DNA of 64,000 nt, taken from NCBI GenBank assembly GCA_947389015.1, contig CANDVA010000005.1:1-64000 (forward strand). Direction: 5' to 3'. The notes under the pieces were generated by a model that did no database searches, was not told where the DNA came from, and saw only the letters and a list, made by a program, of their open reading frames with translations. Both the position numbers and the translations under genes were made by a program. Below, one piece after another: positions 7,966 to 16,151 of the stretch; positions within the stretch are counted from its first letter, which is position 1; each line of letters opens with the position of its first letter. Origin of the DNA: an uncultured Clostridia bacterium (GTDB lineage Bacteria > Bacillota > Clostridia > Oscillospirales > Ruminococcaceae).

Positions 7966-9117
7966 TTATGCAAGCTCCTTGGCAAGAGAGGCTATCTGCG
8001 CTTCGCTCTCCGCGTTAAGCGCCGACTTGATCGTCACCGTAGTATCGGTAAACGTGATGTTCTTGCTCTTCTCGAACATTCCCTTTATTACCTTGGCGGC
8101 GGTGGGAGCCCAGCTTCCGTTCTCGATAATGCCTATCGTGCGGTTCTGATAATTGCGCTCGGTGAGGTGAAGTATAAAGTCGCGCATAAACGGGAATATC
8201 TCCGCGTTGTAGGTGGTAGTTGCGAGCACGAGCTTGCCGTAGCGGAACGCGTCCTCAACAGCCTCCGACATATCGTCGCGTGCAAGGTCGGTTACGGCGA
8301 CCTTTGGGCAGCCGTTCTCCTTGAGCTTCTCCTCAAGCAGCAGCGCCGCCTTTTTGGTGTTGCCGTAAACTGACGTATACGCGATGACAACGCCCTCGCT
8401 TTCCACGCCGTAGCTCGACCAGATGTTGTACAAATTCAGATAGTACCCGAGATTTTCGAGCAGCAGCGGACCGTGCAGCGGAAGTATCTTCTCGATCTCC
8501 AGACCCGCTGCCTTTTTGAGCACCGCCTGAACCTGAGCGCCGTATTTGCCGACGATACCGAAATAGTAGCGGCGAGCCTCGCAAGCCCAGTCCTCGTCCG
8601 CGTCCAGAGCGCCGAACTTGCCGAAACCGTCCGCCGAGAACAGCGCCTTGTCAGCGTCGTCATAAGTCATAATGACTTCGGGCCAGTGAACCATAGGCGC
8701 GGTGATGAACGTCAGCGTATGTTTACCGAGCGGAAGGGTATCATTCTCGCCGACAACGACCTGCTTGTCCGCGAAATCAATGTTGAAAAACTGCCCCATC
8801 ATCACAAAAGCCTTAGCCGAAGCGACGATCTTCGCGCTCGGATACTTGTCCGCGAACACCTTGATATTCGCCGAGTGATCGGGCTCCATATGCTGAACCA
8901 CCAGATAATCGGGCGTCCTGCCGCCGAGCGCCTTTTCAAGATTGCTCAGCCACTCGTCGCCGAAATGCGCGTCGACCGTATCCATTACCGCTATCTTCTC
9001 ATCTAGGATAACATAAGAATTATATGCCATTCCGTTAGGGACGTCGTACATACCCTCAAACAGGTCGATCTCACGGTCGTTCACGCCAATGTATTTGATA
9101 TCATTAGTTATTTCCAT
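7966..9117 (-). CDS. Flavodiiron protein (FprA family A-type flavoprotein)
   Basis: Flavodiiron proteins reduce O2 to water or NO to N2O and protect anaerobes from oxidative or nitrosative stress. The 383-residue protein has the N-terminal metallo-beta-lactamase-like diiron domain, with HMEPDHS at about 76-82 giving ligands His, Glu, Asp and His, and later ligands in MVHWPE, SADGFG and LPLHGP. A C-terminal flavodoxin domain begins near residue 245 (AYTSVYGNTKKAA, the FMN phosphate loop). No rubredoxin domain is attached, so an electron donor elsewhere is needed. It has its own strong promoter and appears monocistronic. Confidence 0.9.
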   Translation of the reverse strand: MEITNDIKYIGVNDREIDLFEGMYDVPNGMAYNSYVILDEKIAVMDTVDAHFGDEWLSNLEKALGGRTPDYLVVQHMEPDHSANIKVFADKYPSAKIVASAKAFVMMGQFFNIDFADKQVVVGENDTLPLGKHTLTFITAPMVHWPEVIMTYDDADKALFSADGFGKFGALDADEDWACEARRYYFGIVGKYGAQVQAVLKKAAGLEIEKILPLHGPLLLENLGYYLNLYNIWSSYGVESEGVVIAYTSVYGNTKKAALLLEEKLKENGCPKVAVTDLARDDMSEAVEDAFRYGKLVLATTTYNAEIFPFMRDFILHLTERNYQNRTIGIIENGSWAPTAAKVIKGMFEKSKNITFTDTTVTIKSALNAESEAQIASLAKELA

Positions 9118-9149
9118 AATTTACCTCCGAGAATTTATTCTACATACCG

Positions 9150-9178
9150 ATTATATCACATTTTATCAATTAAGTCAA
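9150..9178 (-). promoter_or_regulatory. Sigma-A promoter of the flavodiiron gene
   Basis: On the minus strand TTGACT (9178-9173) and TATAAT (9155-9150) are separated by 17 bases, about 33 bases before the start codon. Confidence 0.8.
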
Positions 9179-9272
9179 GACTGCCTCGGCAATTTCTCCT
9201 CTTTATCTATAAATTTCCCCGTTACCTCGACATTATGTTTATTCGTTCAAAAACCCATCCGCCCAGAGCTTT

Positions 9273-9289
9273 TTCGACAAAAATCGACA
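9273..9289 (-). promoter_or_regulatory. Tandem 0A-box-like sites upstream of spo0A
   Basis: Read on the minus strand, TGTCGAA (9279-9273) and TGTCGAT (9289-9283) match the Spo0A box TGNCGAA. They are in the same orientation with a 10-bp period, one helical turn, as in known tandem 0A boxes. They lie about 125 bases upstream of the spo0A promoter and suggest autoregulation. This is inference from motif and spacing. Confidence 0.5.
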
Positions 9290-9307
9290 AAAATTTTATT
9301 GGATACA

Positions 9308-9321
9308 AAAAGTATACTTTT
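9308..9321. promoter_or_regulatory. Perfect 14-bp palindrome upstream of spo0A
   Basis: AAAAGTATACTTTT is a perfect palindrome. A second imperfect one, TTGG-A/T-CCAA, spans about 9367-9383. Either could be a repressor site; no partner is known. Confidence 0.35.
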
Positions 9322-9400
9322 CCATGAAAATCAATTTTGCGCGATTGTTATCGCAAAAGTTCGAGTTTGGAAAATTTTTCCAAAAAATTCCTAAAACCCC

Positions 9401-9429
9401 TTGCAATATTTTCCAAAATATGGTAAAAT
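9401..9429 (+). promoter_or_regulatory. Sigma-A-type promoter of spo0A
   Basis: TTGCAA at 9401-9406 and TAAAAT at 9424-9429 are 17 bases apart, giving a leader of roughly 80 bases before the spo0A start. Confidence 0.65.
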
Positions 9430-9518
9430 AAAATCACACCGAAAGACAAGGTGACGAAAAACCCGTGCGGACAAGCTAAGCTTGCCGATCAACGGAAAAC
9501 ATTGGAGGAAAATAAAAA

Positions 9519-10301
9519 ATGACAAATCAGATCAAAGTACTTATCGGAAACGACGCCGCGGATTGCGGAATGGCATGGGCAGGCGCTCTCAAGAACGCGG
9601 GGATGTACGCGATAACGCGCAGATGCGACGGGAATTCGGTGCTGAATTCCATTAAATCCGAAGCGCCCGACGCAGCGGTGCTCGAGGCAAAAATGCCGTT
9701 TTGCGACGCGATCGAGGTTATCCGCAGGCTTAAGGTCGAAAAGAAGTACGTTCCCAACGTGATCATCGTATCCAACAACGCCGACCCCACTCTTGAGCGC
9801 GAAGCGGCGTCCCTTGGCGCGACGTTCGCGCTCAAGCCTCTCGACCCGCAGTTTCTCGTTGACAAGATAAACCGTCTCTGCGGAGTAGCCGAAAAAACGC
9901 CCGACGTTCCCGACGAGACCGATCTCGAGTGCGCCGTAACGGAGATAATCCACCAAGTCGGCATACCCGCGCATATCAAGGGCTATCACTATCTCAGAAC
10001 CGCGATAATGCTTTCCGTCAACAACGACGAAATGATAAACAGCATCACCAAGCTGCTCTACCCGACGGTAGCCAAGCAGTACGAAACGACCTCCTCGCGC
10101 GTTGAGCGCGCTATCCGTCACGCGATAGAAATAGCATGGGACAGAGGCGACATCGACGTGCTCACAAAAATATTCAGCTACACCGTCCACATTTCAAAGG
10201 GCAAGCCCACCAACTCGGAATTCATAGCGCTCATCGCCGACTATCTTCGTCTGAAATTCAAGCAGAAAGCCAACAATAAGGGCGCGCTTGCGGTATTCTG
10301 A
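9519..10301 (+). CDS. spo0A: Sporulation response regulator Spo0A with altered receiver site
   Basis: Spo0A is the master regulator of entry into sporulation. The C-terminal effector domain (about 135-250) is highly conserved, with HQVGIPAHIKGYHYLR, the SRVERAIRHAIEIAW recognition helix and KPTNSEFIA. The receiver domain (1-120) aligns without gaps at its key positions, but the phosphoacceptor Asp56 of Bacillus is Glu56 here (AAVLEAKMP), the first acidic-pocket Asp is Asn11 and the Thr is Ser85, while Lys106 is kept. Phosphorelay control is therefore probably lost or changed. TTGGAGG fixes the start, and a terminator follows. Identity as Spo0A is near certain; its activity is inference. Confidence 0.93.
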   Translation: MTNQIKVLIGNDAADCGMAWAGALKNAGMYAITRRCDGNSVLNSIKSEAPDAAVLEAKMPFCDAIEVIRRLKVEKKYVPNVIIVSNNADPTLEREAASLGATFALKPLDPQFLVDKINRLCGVAEKTPDVPDETDLECAVTEIIHQVGIPAHIKGYHYLRTAIMLSVNNDEMINSITKLLYPTVAKQYETTSSRVERAIRHAIEIAWDRGDIDVLTKIFSYTVHISKGKPTNSEFIALIADYLRLKFKQKANNKGALAVF

Positions 10302-10312
10302 TACATATATAA

Positions 10313-10346
10313 ATATCGCCGAGCATATGCCCGGCGATATTTTTGG
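10313..10346 (+). terminator. Terminator after spo0A
   Basis: ATATCGCCG pairs with CGGCGATAT around a 10-base loop, followed by TTTTTGG. Confidence 0.8.
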
Positions 10347-10364
10347 CTTTTTTCTGAAACTAAG

Positions 10365-10391
10365 TGAGAGTTTCCGTTGACTTATCCGTTA
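10365..10391 (+). promoter_or_regulatory. Weak candidate ECF-type promoter of sigma module 3
   Basis: TGAGAG, 16 bases, then CGTTA at 10387-10391. The -10 side resembles the other ECF-type sites in this window but the AAC core is missing. A TGAAAC at 10355 is an alternative with poorer spacing to CGTT. Confidence 0.3.
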
Positions 10392-10451
10392 AATAGATGA
10401 AAGGCAAATTAGAACCCGTATCGACGACACGGGTTCCGAAAGGAGCAGCCA

Positions 10452-11009
10452 ATGGATAACGGTGCAAGTAGCTACCGCCGTTTCCTTGCCGGCGACGAAA
10501 GCGGTATCGTTGAAATTATAAGGGACTACAAAGACGGACTTATCTTATATCTTAACGGGTATACGAAAAACATACATATTGCCGAGGAGCTTATGGAGGA
10601 GACTTTCATAAAGCTTGTGGTGAAAAAGCCGCGTTATTCCGATAAATTTTCATTTAAGACGTGGCTGTATACGATAGGAAGAAACGCGGCGATAGACTGG
10701 CTGCGTCAAGGCTCGCGGAGCGTGAGCGTTCCTTTCGAGGATATGGAGGAATATCTCGCGGACGAGGACGATCTCGAGCGTTCCTACATAAAGGAGGAGC
10801 AGAAGATAGCTCTTCGCCGTGCCATGGGAAGGCTCAAGGAGGAATACGGTCAGGCGCTGTATCTGTCGTATTTCGAGGACTTGTCAAATGCGGAGATAGC
10901 CAAGATAATGAATAAAAGCAAGCGTCAGGTGGAGAACCTTATATATCGAGGAAAGCAATCGCTTAGGTCTGAGCTTGAAAAGGAGGGCTTTGTTTATGAA
11001 GAATTATGA
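10452..11009 (+). CDS. ECF-subfamily RNA polymerase sigma factor (module 3)
   Basis: The 185-residue protein has region 2 at about 20-90 (IAEELMEETFIKLVVKKP, FKTWLYTIGRNAAIDWLR) and region 4 at about 118-175 (ALYLSYFEDLSNAEIAKIMNKSKRQVENLIYRGKQSLR). AAAGGAG upstream is the ribosome site. The gene overlaps the next one by 14 bases, indicating coupling to a membrane partner. It is more divergent from the factors at 4928 and 21574 than those are from each other. Confidence 0.88.
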   Translation: MDNGASSYRRFLAGDESGIVEIIRDYKDGLILYLNGYTKNIHIAEELMEETFIKLVVKKPRYSDKFSFKTWLYTIGRNAAIDWLRQGSRSVSVPFEDMEEYLADEDDLERSYIKEEQKIALRRAMGRLKEEYGQALYLSYFEDLSNAEIAKIMNKSKRQVENLIYRGKQSLRSELEKEGFVYEEL

Positions 11010-12066
11010 AAAAGTAGCGGAAAGCGTATTTAAGCGCAGTGAGGAACTGATCGCGCTGAATAAAAAGCGCAGGCGCGACAGGCTGATAAATATCGGAGCG
11101 ACTGTGGGCTGTCTCGCAGTTGCGGGTGCGGTCGGAATAGGCGTGTGGAAAAATGCGGGACGTTCAAACATACAGGTCGTCAGCGATATATACCGGCAGC
11201 AGTCGGGCGCAGACGCAGCTCAGTCGGCAGGTCAGCTTGCCAATGACGAACAAGACCACATCAACGAGGACTACCTTATTATCGACCGATATATTCCGTC
11301 GGACTCGTCGGGTATAGACGCCGTCGGCGCGGAAAGCAGTGAAATTTCAAGTGCGGAAAGCAGTGAAATTTCAAGCGTGGAAAACAGCGAAATCTCAAGC
11401 GCGGAAAGCTCCGTCATTACAAACGATGAAATCTCGGGCGTTTCCGATACAGTTTTTCCCGCACTCAGCCAATCAGTACCAACGTCGGACAGTGAGCCCG
11501 AGCCCGTGAAAGTACTTACCGTGATCGAGGAATACGGCGCTGCCGATACCATTCCCGACAGCGCTCCCGAAAACGGAACCGTACTGCTTACCGACGCTTT
11601 AAAGGATGCAATGGAGGCGTACGGCTACATGGATGAAAACGGAGATATAACATACCACGTCGCCGCGTATTATTACGATAACGGCGTTCCTGTTGACGCA
11701 AATCTGTCCGATATCCGCGAGTACGAGTGGAACAGATTGTGCGGACACGGCTATCTGTGCGAATTTGAAACGTGCGGCAGAAACTGGGGCAGCGAGGTCG
11801 AGCACCATTTTTGCATGAGGCTCACGCGCGAGCAGCTCGAGAGCTTTGTTCCCGCCGAAAATTACGGCTGCACGCTCTGCCTTTACGGAGAGTGCAAGAG
11901 AAGATGTATTCTTTCGCAGGACGACACCGAAAACTCCGTAACATCTGTGCCGCAAAATCAGGGCTATCATCACGATTGGGGCACCGGGAACGGAAACGGC
12001 TATGGTTATGGCAACGGATACGGCGGCGGACATCACAGTGGTGGACATCACGGCGGTCATTGCTGA
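10996..12066 (+). CDS. Putative anti-sigma membrane protein with Ser/Glu repeats and His/Gly-rich tail (module 3)
   Basis: The protein has about 356 residues: a basic cytoplasmic N-terminus, one transmembrane helix (about 34-52), a Ser/Glu/Ile low-complexity stretch with repeated SSEIS units (about 110-145), a cysteine-containing extracytoplasmic domain with three or more C-rich clusters (about 240-310) and a C-terminal tail of alternating Gly, Asn, Tyr and His ending in GHC. The tail has many histidines and could bind metal ions. The start at 10996 is set by AAGGAGGG. Its overlap with the ECF gene supports an anti-sigma role; metal sensing is speculation from composition. Confidence 0.6.
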   Translation: MKNYEKVAESVFKRSEELIALNKKRRRDRLINIGATVGCLAVAGAVGIGVWKNAGRSNIQVVSDIYRQQSGADAAQSAGQLANDEQDHINEDYLIIDRYIPSDSSGIDAVGAESSEISSAESSEISSVENSEISSAESSVITNDEISGVSDTVFPALSQSVPTSDSEPEPVKVLTVIEEYGAADTIPDSAPENGTVLLTDALKDAMEAYGYMDENGDITYHVAAYYYDNGVPVDANLSDIREYEWNRLCGHGYLCEFETCGRNWGSEVEHHFCMRLTREQLESFVPAENYGCTLCLYGECKRRCILSQDDTENSVTSVPQNQGYHHDWGTGNGNGYGYGNGYGGGHHSGGHHGGHC

Positions 12067-12074
12067 TAAAAGTT

Positions 12075-12108
12075 ATCCCGACGATATCAAATATCGTCGG
12101 GATTTTTT
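12075..12108 (+). terminator. Terminator after sigma module 3
   Basis: A 13-bp perfect stem, ATCCCGACGATAT paired with ATATCGTCGGGAT, has a CAA loop and is followed by TTTTT. It may also serve the facing isomerase gene. Confidence 0.85.
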
Positions 12109-12149
12109 GATCTTATGGTGTCTTGATGCGCGTTTTTAAAACACTTGCA

Positions 12150-13640
12150 TTATCCGAACGGTCTCTCCGTGGGGTAGGGCAGGGTCTGAGGCTGATTGTA
12201 GGCAATGTCGCCTATGCCGAGCATTTTCAGCACCTCAAAAATAAGGTTTCCGCAATGGCTGAACGCTACCGCGCCGTGGTGCGGATAGCGCTTTTGAATG
12301 AGAACATGACGGTAAAATCTTCCCATTTCGGGGATAGCGAATACGCCGATTCCGCCGAACGAACGCGTCTTGACGGGCAGCACCTCGCCCTCCGCAACGT
12401 ATGCGCGGAGCACGCCCTCGCTGTCGCATTGCAGACGGAAGAACGTAATGTCCGACGCGGCGATATCGCCCTCGAGCGTACCGCGCGTGAAGTCGGGTTC
12501 GCTGTCCTTCGGCTCGAGCAGTCTGTGCTGGATAAGTTGGTACTTGACCGCTCTGTCCGCGCAGAGCTTGCAGGCGGGAGTATTGCCGCAGTGGAATCCC
12601 ATAAACGTATCGGTCAGCTGATACGGGAACTTGCCCTCGATATCCTGCTTGTACAGATCGGCGGGAACGGAGTTGTTGATGTCGAGCAGCGTTACCGTGT
12701 CGCCCGTAATGCACATTCCGATATACTCACTGAGAGCTCCGTAGATGTCGACTTCGCACGAAACGGGAATGCCGCGCGATACCAGACGGGAGTTCACATA
12801 ACACGGTTCAAATCCGAACGCCTCGGGGAAAGCGGGCCAGCACTTGTCGGCAAACGCGACATATTTACGCGAGCCCTTGTGCTTCTCCGCCCAGTCGAGC
12901 AGCGTGATCTCAAGCTGTGCCATACGCGCGTTCATCTCGGAGTAGTACTTGCCCTCGCCCATTTCCTCCGCCATTTCCTTGCAGATGTCGGGAATTCTCG
13001 GGTCGTCGGCGTGAGCCTTGTACGATACGAGCAGGTCAAGCTCGGAGTTCTCCTCGATCTCAACGCCAAGCTCGTACAAGCCCTTGATGGGCGCGTTGCA
13101 GGCGAAGAAGTCCTGAGGACGCGGACCAAACGTGATTATCTTCAGACCGGATAAGCCTATAAGTGTACGCGCGATAGGAATGAATTCGCCGATCATCTTC
13201 GCGATGTCCTCCGCAGTGCCGACAGGGTACTCGGGGATATACGCTTTCAGGTGACGCATACCGAGATTATAGGAGCAGTTGAGCATACCGCAGTACGCGT
13301 CGCCGCGCCCGTTGATAAGGTCGTCGCCCGTTTCCTCGGCGGCGGCCGCGTACATTACGGGACCATCAAACTTTTTCGCGATAAGCGTTTCGGGAGTCTC
13401 GGGACCAAAGTTTCCGAGGAATACGACAAGAGCGTTGCAGCCCGCCGCGTTCGCCTCGTCTACGGCTTTAAGCATATCAAGCTCGTTCTCGACTGTGGTT
13501 TTGCACTCGTAAACGTCGATGCCCGACTTTCCGCAAGCCTCGACAACCGCCGCTCTGCGGCGCTCCGAAAGCGAGATGATAAAGCAGTCGCGGGATACGG
13601 CGATTATTCCGAGCTTTACCTGTGGAATATTAGTAAGCAT
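12150..13640 (-). CDS. L-fucose/L-arabinose isomerase family sugar isomerase
   Basis: The 496-residue protein resembles the L-fucose/L-arabinose isomerase superfamily: an N-terminal Rossmann-type half (VVFLGNFGPETPETLIA), a central metal-site region with Glu and Asp (CWPAFPEAFGFEPCYVNSRL, CEVDIYGALSEYIGM) and a C-terminal beta-rich domain with HHGAVAFSHCGN. It converts an aldose to a ketose; which one is uncertain. The upstream co-directional gene is a xylulokinase, so the ketose product may be a pentulose. The start at 13640 is preferred because GGAGG lies about 8 bases upstream; an in-frame start at 13655 runs into that site. The two genes are 17 bases apart and form an operon. Confidence 0.72.
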   Translation of the reverse strand: MLTNIPQVKLGIIAVSRDCFIISLSERRRAAVVEACGKSGIDVYECKTTVENELDMLKAVDEANAAGCNALVVFLGNFGPETPETLIAKKFDGPVMYAAAAEETGDDLINGRGDAYCGMLNCSYNLGMRHLKAYIPEYPVGTAEDIAKMIGEFIPIARTLIGLSGLKIITFGPRPQDFFACNAPIKGLYELGVEIEENSELDLLVSYKAHADDPRIPDICKEMAEEMGEGKYYSEMNARMAQLEITLLDWAEKHKGSRKYVAFADKCWPAFPEAFGFEPCYVNSRLVSRGIPVSCEVDIYGALSEYIGMCITGDTVTLLDINNSVPADLYKQDIEGKFPYQLTDTFMGFHCGNTPACKLCADRAVKYQLIQHRLLEPKDSEPDFTRGTLEGDIAASDITFFRLQCDSEGVLRAYVAEGEVLPVKTRSFGGIGVFAIPEMGRFYRHVLIQKRYPHHGAVAFSHCGNLIFEVLKMLGIGDIAYNQPQTLPYPTERPFG

Positions 13641-13657
13641 AACAAATACCTCCATAA

Positions 13658-15139
13658 TTACATTTTATTTAATATAGGGAATAATCCCTTTAATGTCGGG
13701 TAAATTTGCCTGAATTGCTTGTAGCGTTCTTCGTAAAGCGCGGCAAGCTCGGGTTCGGGAGAGGTTATTTCCTTGATTTTAAACAGCTCGGTCGATGCCT
13801 GCCGAACGGTTTTCCATTCTCCGCAGGCAACCGCCGCCAATATCGCGCCGCCGTAGCCGGGTCCCTCCTCGGTCTCGACGGTGCATATGTCGATGTTGAG
13901 AACGTTCGCGAATATTTTACGCCAGAGCGGACTTTTCGCGCCGCCTCCGCAAATACGGCTTATTTCGATATTCAGTCCCAGCGATTTCGCGACCTCGAAC
14001 GAATCCCTCATCGCGAACGCCACGCCCTCAAGCACTGCCAGCTTCAGCGCCGCGCGGTCGGTGTCCGGTGACAAACCTATGAACGTGCCGCGCGTTTCGG
14101 TATCGTTTATCGGCGAACGCTCGCCCATAAGGTACGGCAGGAAGAAAACGCGGTTCTTTCCGAGCAGCTCGGTCGGTATCTTAGCCTCCTCGCCCGTGTA
14201 ATCGTTCGAGCCGAGAACGCTCTCCTGCCACCATTTATTGCAGCTTGCCGCTGAGAGCATACATCCCATAAGATGGAAGTTGCCGTCGGCGTGAGCGAAC
14301 GCGTGAAGCGCGTTGTTCGGGTCAACGCGGAAGTCCTCGGAGGTGATAAATATCGTGCCCGACGTGCCGAGCGAGATGTTGCATATCCCGCTGCCGACAG
14401 TTCCCGTGCCGACCGCCGCGCCCGCGTTGTCGCCCGCGCCCGCGCATACCTTGACGCCCGCGGTCAGCCCCAGCTCGTTCGCAACGCTCTCTTTTAGTGT
14501 TCCTACGGTGTCGGCGCTCTCGTATATTTTCGGGAGCTGTTCCTCCTTTAAGCCGCAGATGTCGAGCATTTCCTTGCTCCAGCACTTGTTTTTCACGTCG
14601 AACAGCAGCATTCCCGACGCGTCCGAAACATCCGTGCAGAACGTTCCCGTAAACATATAGTTGATGTAATCCTTGGGTAACATCACCTTGACTATATTTG
14701 CGAAATTCTCCGGCTCGTGCTTCTTCACCCACAGCACCTTCGGAGCGGTAAAGCCCGCGAACGCGATATTCGCGGTGTACTCGGAAAGTTTATCCTTGCC
14801 GATGACGGTGTTCAGATAATCGGTCTCCTCACTCGTTCTGCCGTCGTTCCAGAGGATAGCGGGACGAATGACCTTATCGTTCCCGTCGAGAATGACAAGA
14901 CCGTGCATCTGTCCGCAGCAGCCTATCCCCGCGACCTGCGACTTGTCAACGTCGGCGGTAAGCTCGCGTATTCCCGTGACTGTCTCTTTAAGCCAGTCCT
15001 CCGGGTTCTGCTCCGACCAGCCCGCCTGCGGAAAATACAGCGGATATTCTCGCGAAACGGTTTTCAATATCGCGCCCTTTTCGTCCATAAGCAGCAGCTT
15101 GACGGACGAGGTTCCCAAGTCAATACCAATATAAAGCAT
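13658..15139 (-). CDS. xylB: Xylulokinase (FGGY family)
   Basis: XylB phosphorylates D-xylulose to xylulose 5-phosphate for the pentose phosphate pathway. The 493-residue protein opens with the FGGY nucleotide-binding motif YIGIDLGTSSVK. It then has GCCGQMHGLVILD (the xylulokinase MHG motif), PAILWNDGRTSEE, LPKDYINYMFTG, the second-domain motif GTSGTIFI and ICGGGAKSPLWRK. Length and motifs are typical. The gene is followed at 17 bases by the sugar isomerase, giving a two-step aldose to ketose to ketose phosphate unit. The XRE/GyrI-like gene lies 91 bases upstream on the same strand. Confidence 0.9.
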   Translation of the reverse strand: MLYIGIDLGTSSVKLLLMDEKGAILKTVSREYPLYFPQAGWSEQNPEDWLKETVTGIRELTADVDKSQVAGIGCCGQMHGLVILDGNDKVIRPAILWNDGRTSEETDYLNTVIGKDKLSEYTANIAFAGFTAPKVLWVKKHEPENFANIVKVMLPKDYINYMFTGTFCTDVSDASGMLLFDVKNKCWSKEMLDICGLKEEQLPKIYESADTVGTLKESVANELGLTAGVKVCAGAGDNAGAAVGTGTVGSGICNISLGTSGTIFITSEDFRVDPNNALHAFAHADGNFHLMGCMLSAASCNKWWQESVLGSNDYTGEEAKIPTELLGKNRVFFLPYLMGERSPINDTETRGTFIGLSPDTDRAALKLAVLEGVAFAMRDSFEVAKSLGLNIEISRICGGGAKSPLWRKIFANVLNIDICTVETEEGPGYGGAILAAVACGEWKTVRQASTELFKIKEITSPEPELAALYEERYKQFRQIYPTLKGLFPILNKM

Positions 15140-15230
15140 ATTATTCCCTTTCTTTCAGAAAATTATTTTTACTTTTGTCCCTGGTGCTGCTTAATTCGTC
15201 CGTCAAACCAACTGTAAATAGAAATATGTT

Positions 15231-15977
15231 TTATTTTCTTACGACGGGCATATAAGCGTACCCCGACTTATGCTCAAACGTATCGAATATCTCCAGCTCC
15301 TGAGCGCCGTTTTGAGCCATTTCAAATCCGTGCGCCGGCATGAAGTAATCCCTTATATACGCGAAAAGCTCCCAAGTTTCGCACTGTTCCTTGCTGACAA
15401 GCTGCGCGGTTTCTTTGTTCGTGTATGCCCGAATATACAGCGAAGCGGGGTTTTTGAAAACCTCAACGCCGTCGGGCTGCTCCTCCGTCATGACTTCACG
15501 AACAAATCCGTATGCGCGGTACTTTACGGCGAGCCAGAAGTTTACGCTGAGATTTATATCGTAGATCGGCAGCGCACATTCCGACAGCTTGCCGAACGCG
15601 GCTTGCTTATCCTCCTCCGACAGCGAATCCACCGCGGTGCTGAATTGTTCGGCGCTCGTGAAATCCTTTGCGTAAAGTATCTTTCCCGCGAAAATGGTCT
15701 CGGGCTTTTCGACGATCTCAAAACGCGCTCCACCAACCGAGATAGTCTCGATTATCTTTTCGGTCCGAAGCTCGGTGTCAAGCAAGTCGTCCACGGAAAC
15801 GCGGAGCACCCGAGCCAGCAGCTTTAAATTATAAACGTCGGGAAGACACTCCCCGTTTTCCCATTTGCTCACTGCCTGCTCCGAAACGCCTATTCTGAGA
15901 GCTGTCTCTTTCTGAGAATAATTGTTCCTTGTCCGGAATTCCTTTACCCTTTTTCCAAAGTTGACCTGATTAAACAT
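15231..15977 (-). CDS. XRE-family transcriptional regulator with GyrI-like effector domain
   Basis: The 248-residue protein has an N-terminal helix-turn-helix (about 8-62; KETALRIGVSEQAVSKWENGECLPD) and a C-terminal region (about 80-245) resembling AraC-effector-binding/GyrI domains (FEIVEKPETIFAGK, ending in a YMPVVRK strand). AGGAGG decides the start at 15977; a longer in-frame reading begins at 16097 but lacks a ribosome site. It lies upstream of xylB on the same strand and may regulate that pair, but the control target is inference. Confidence 0.8.
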   Translation of the reverse strand: MFNQVNFGKRVKEFRTRNNYSQKETALRIGVSEQAVSKWENGECLPDVYNLKLLARVLRVSVDDLLDTELRTEKIIETISVGGARFEIVEKPETIFAGKILYAKDFTSAEQFSTAVDSLSEEDKQAAFGKLSECALPIYDINLSVNFWLAVKYRAYGFVREVMTEEQPDGVEVFKNPASLYIRAYTNKETAQLVSKEQCETWELFAYIRDYFMPAHGFEMAQNGAQELEIFDTFEHKSGYAYMPVVRK

Positions 15978-16151
15978 AATGTTTCCTCCTGTTATAATGA
16001 TTTTCTGCACGCTTTTCCTGCCTGCACTTTCATTATAACCCGTATTCCGAGAAAAAACAATTATAAGTATGTTTATGGGAAAACCCCTCAAACACAACCG
16101 TGGGTTGTGTCGGGAGATACGATCTATCTCCTTGAGTTTTTATCGTCGAGA

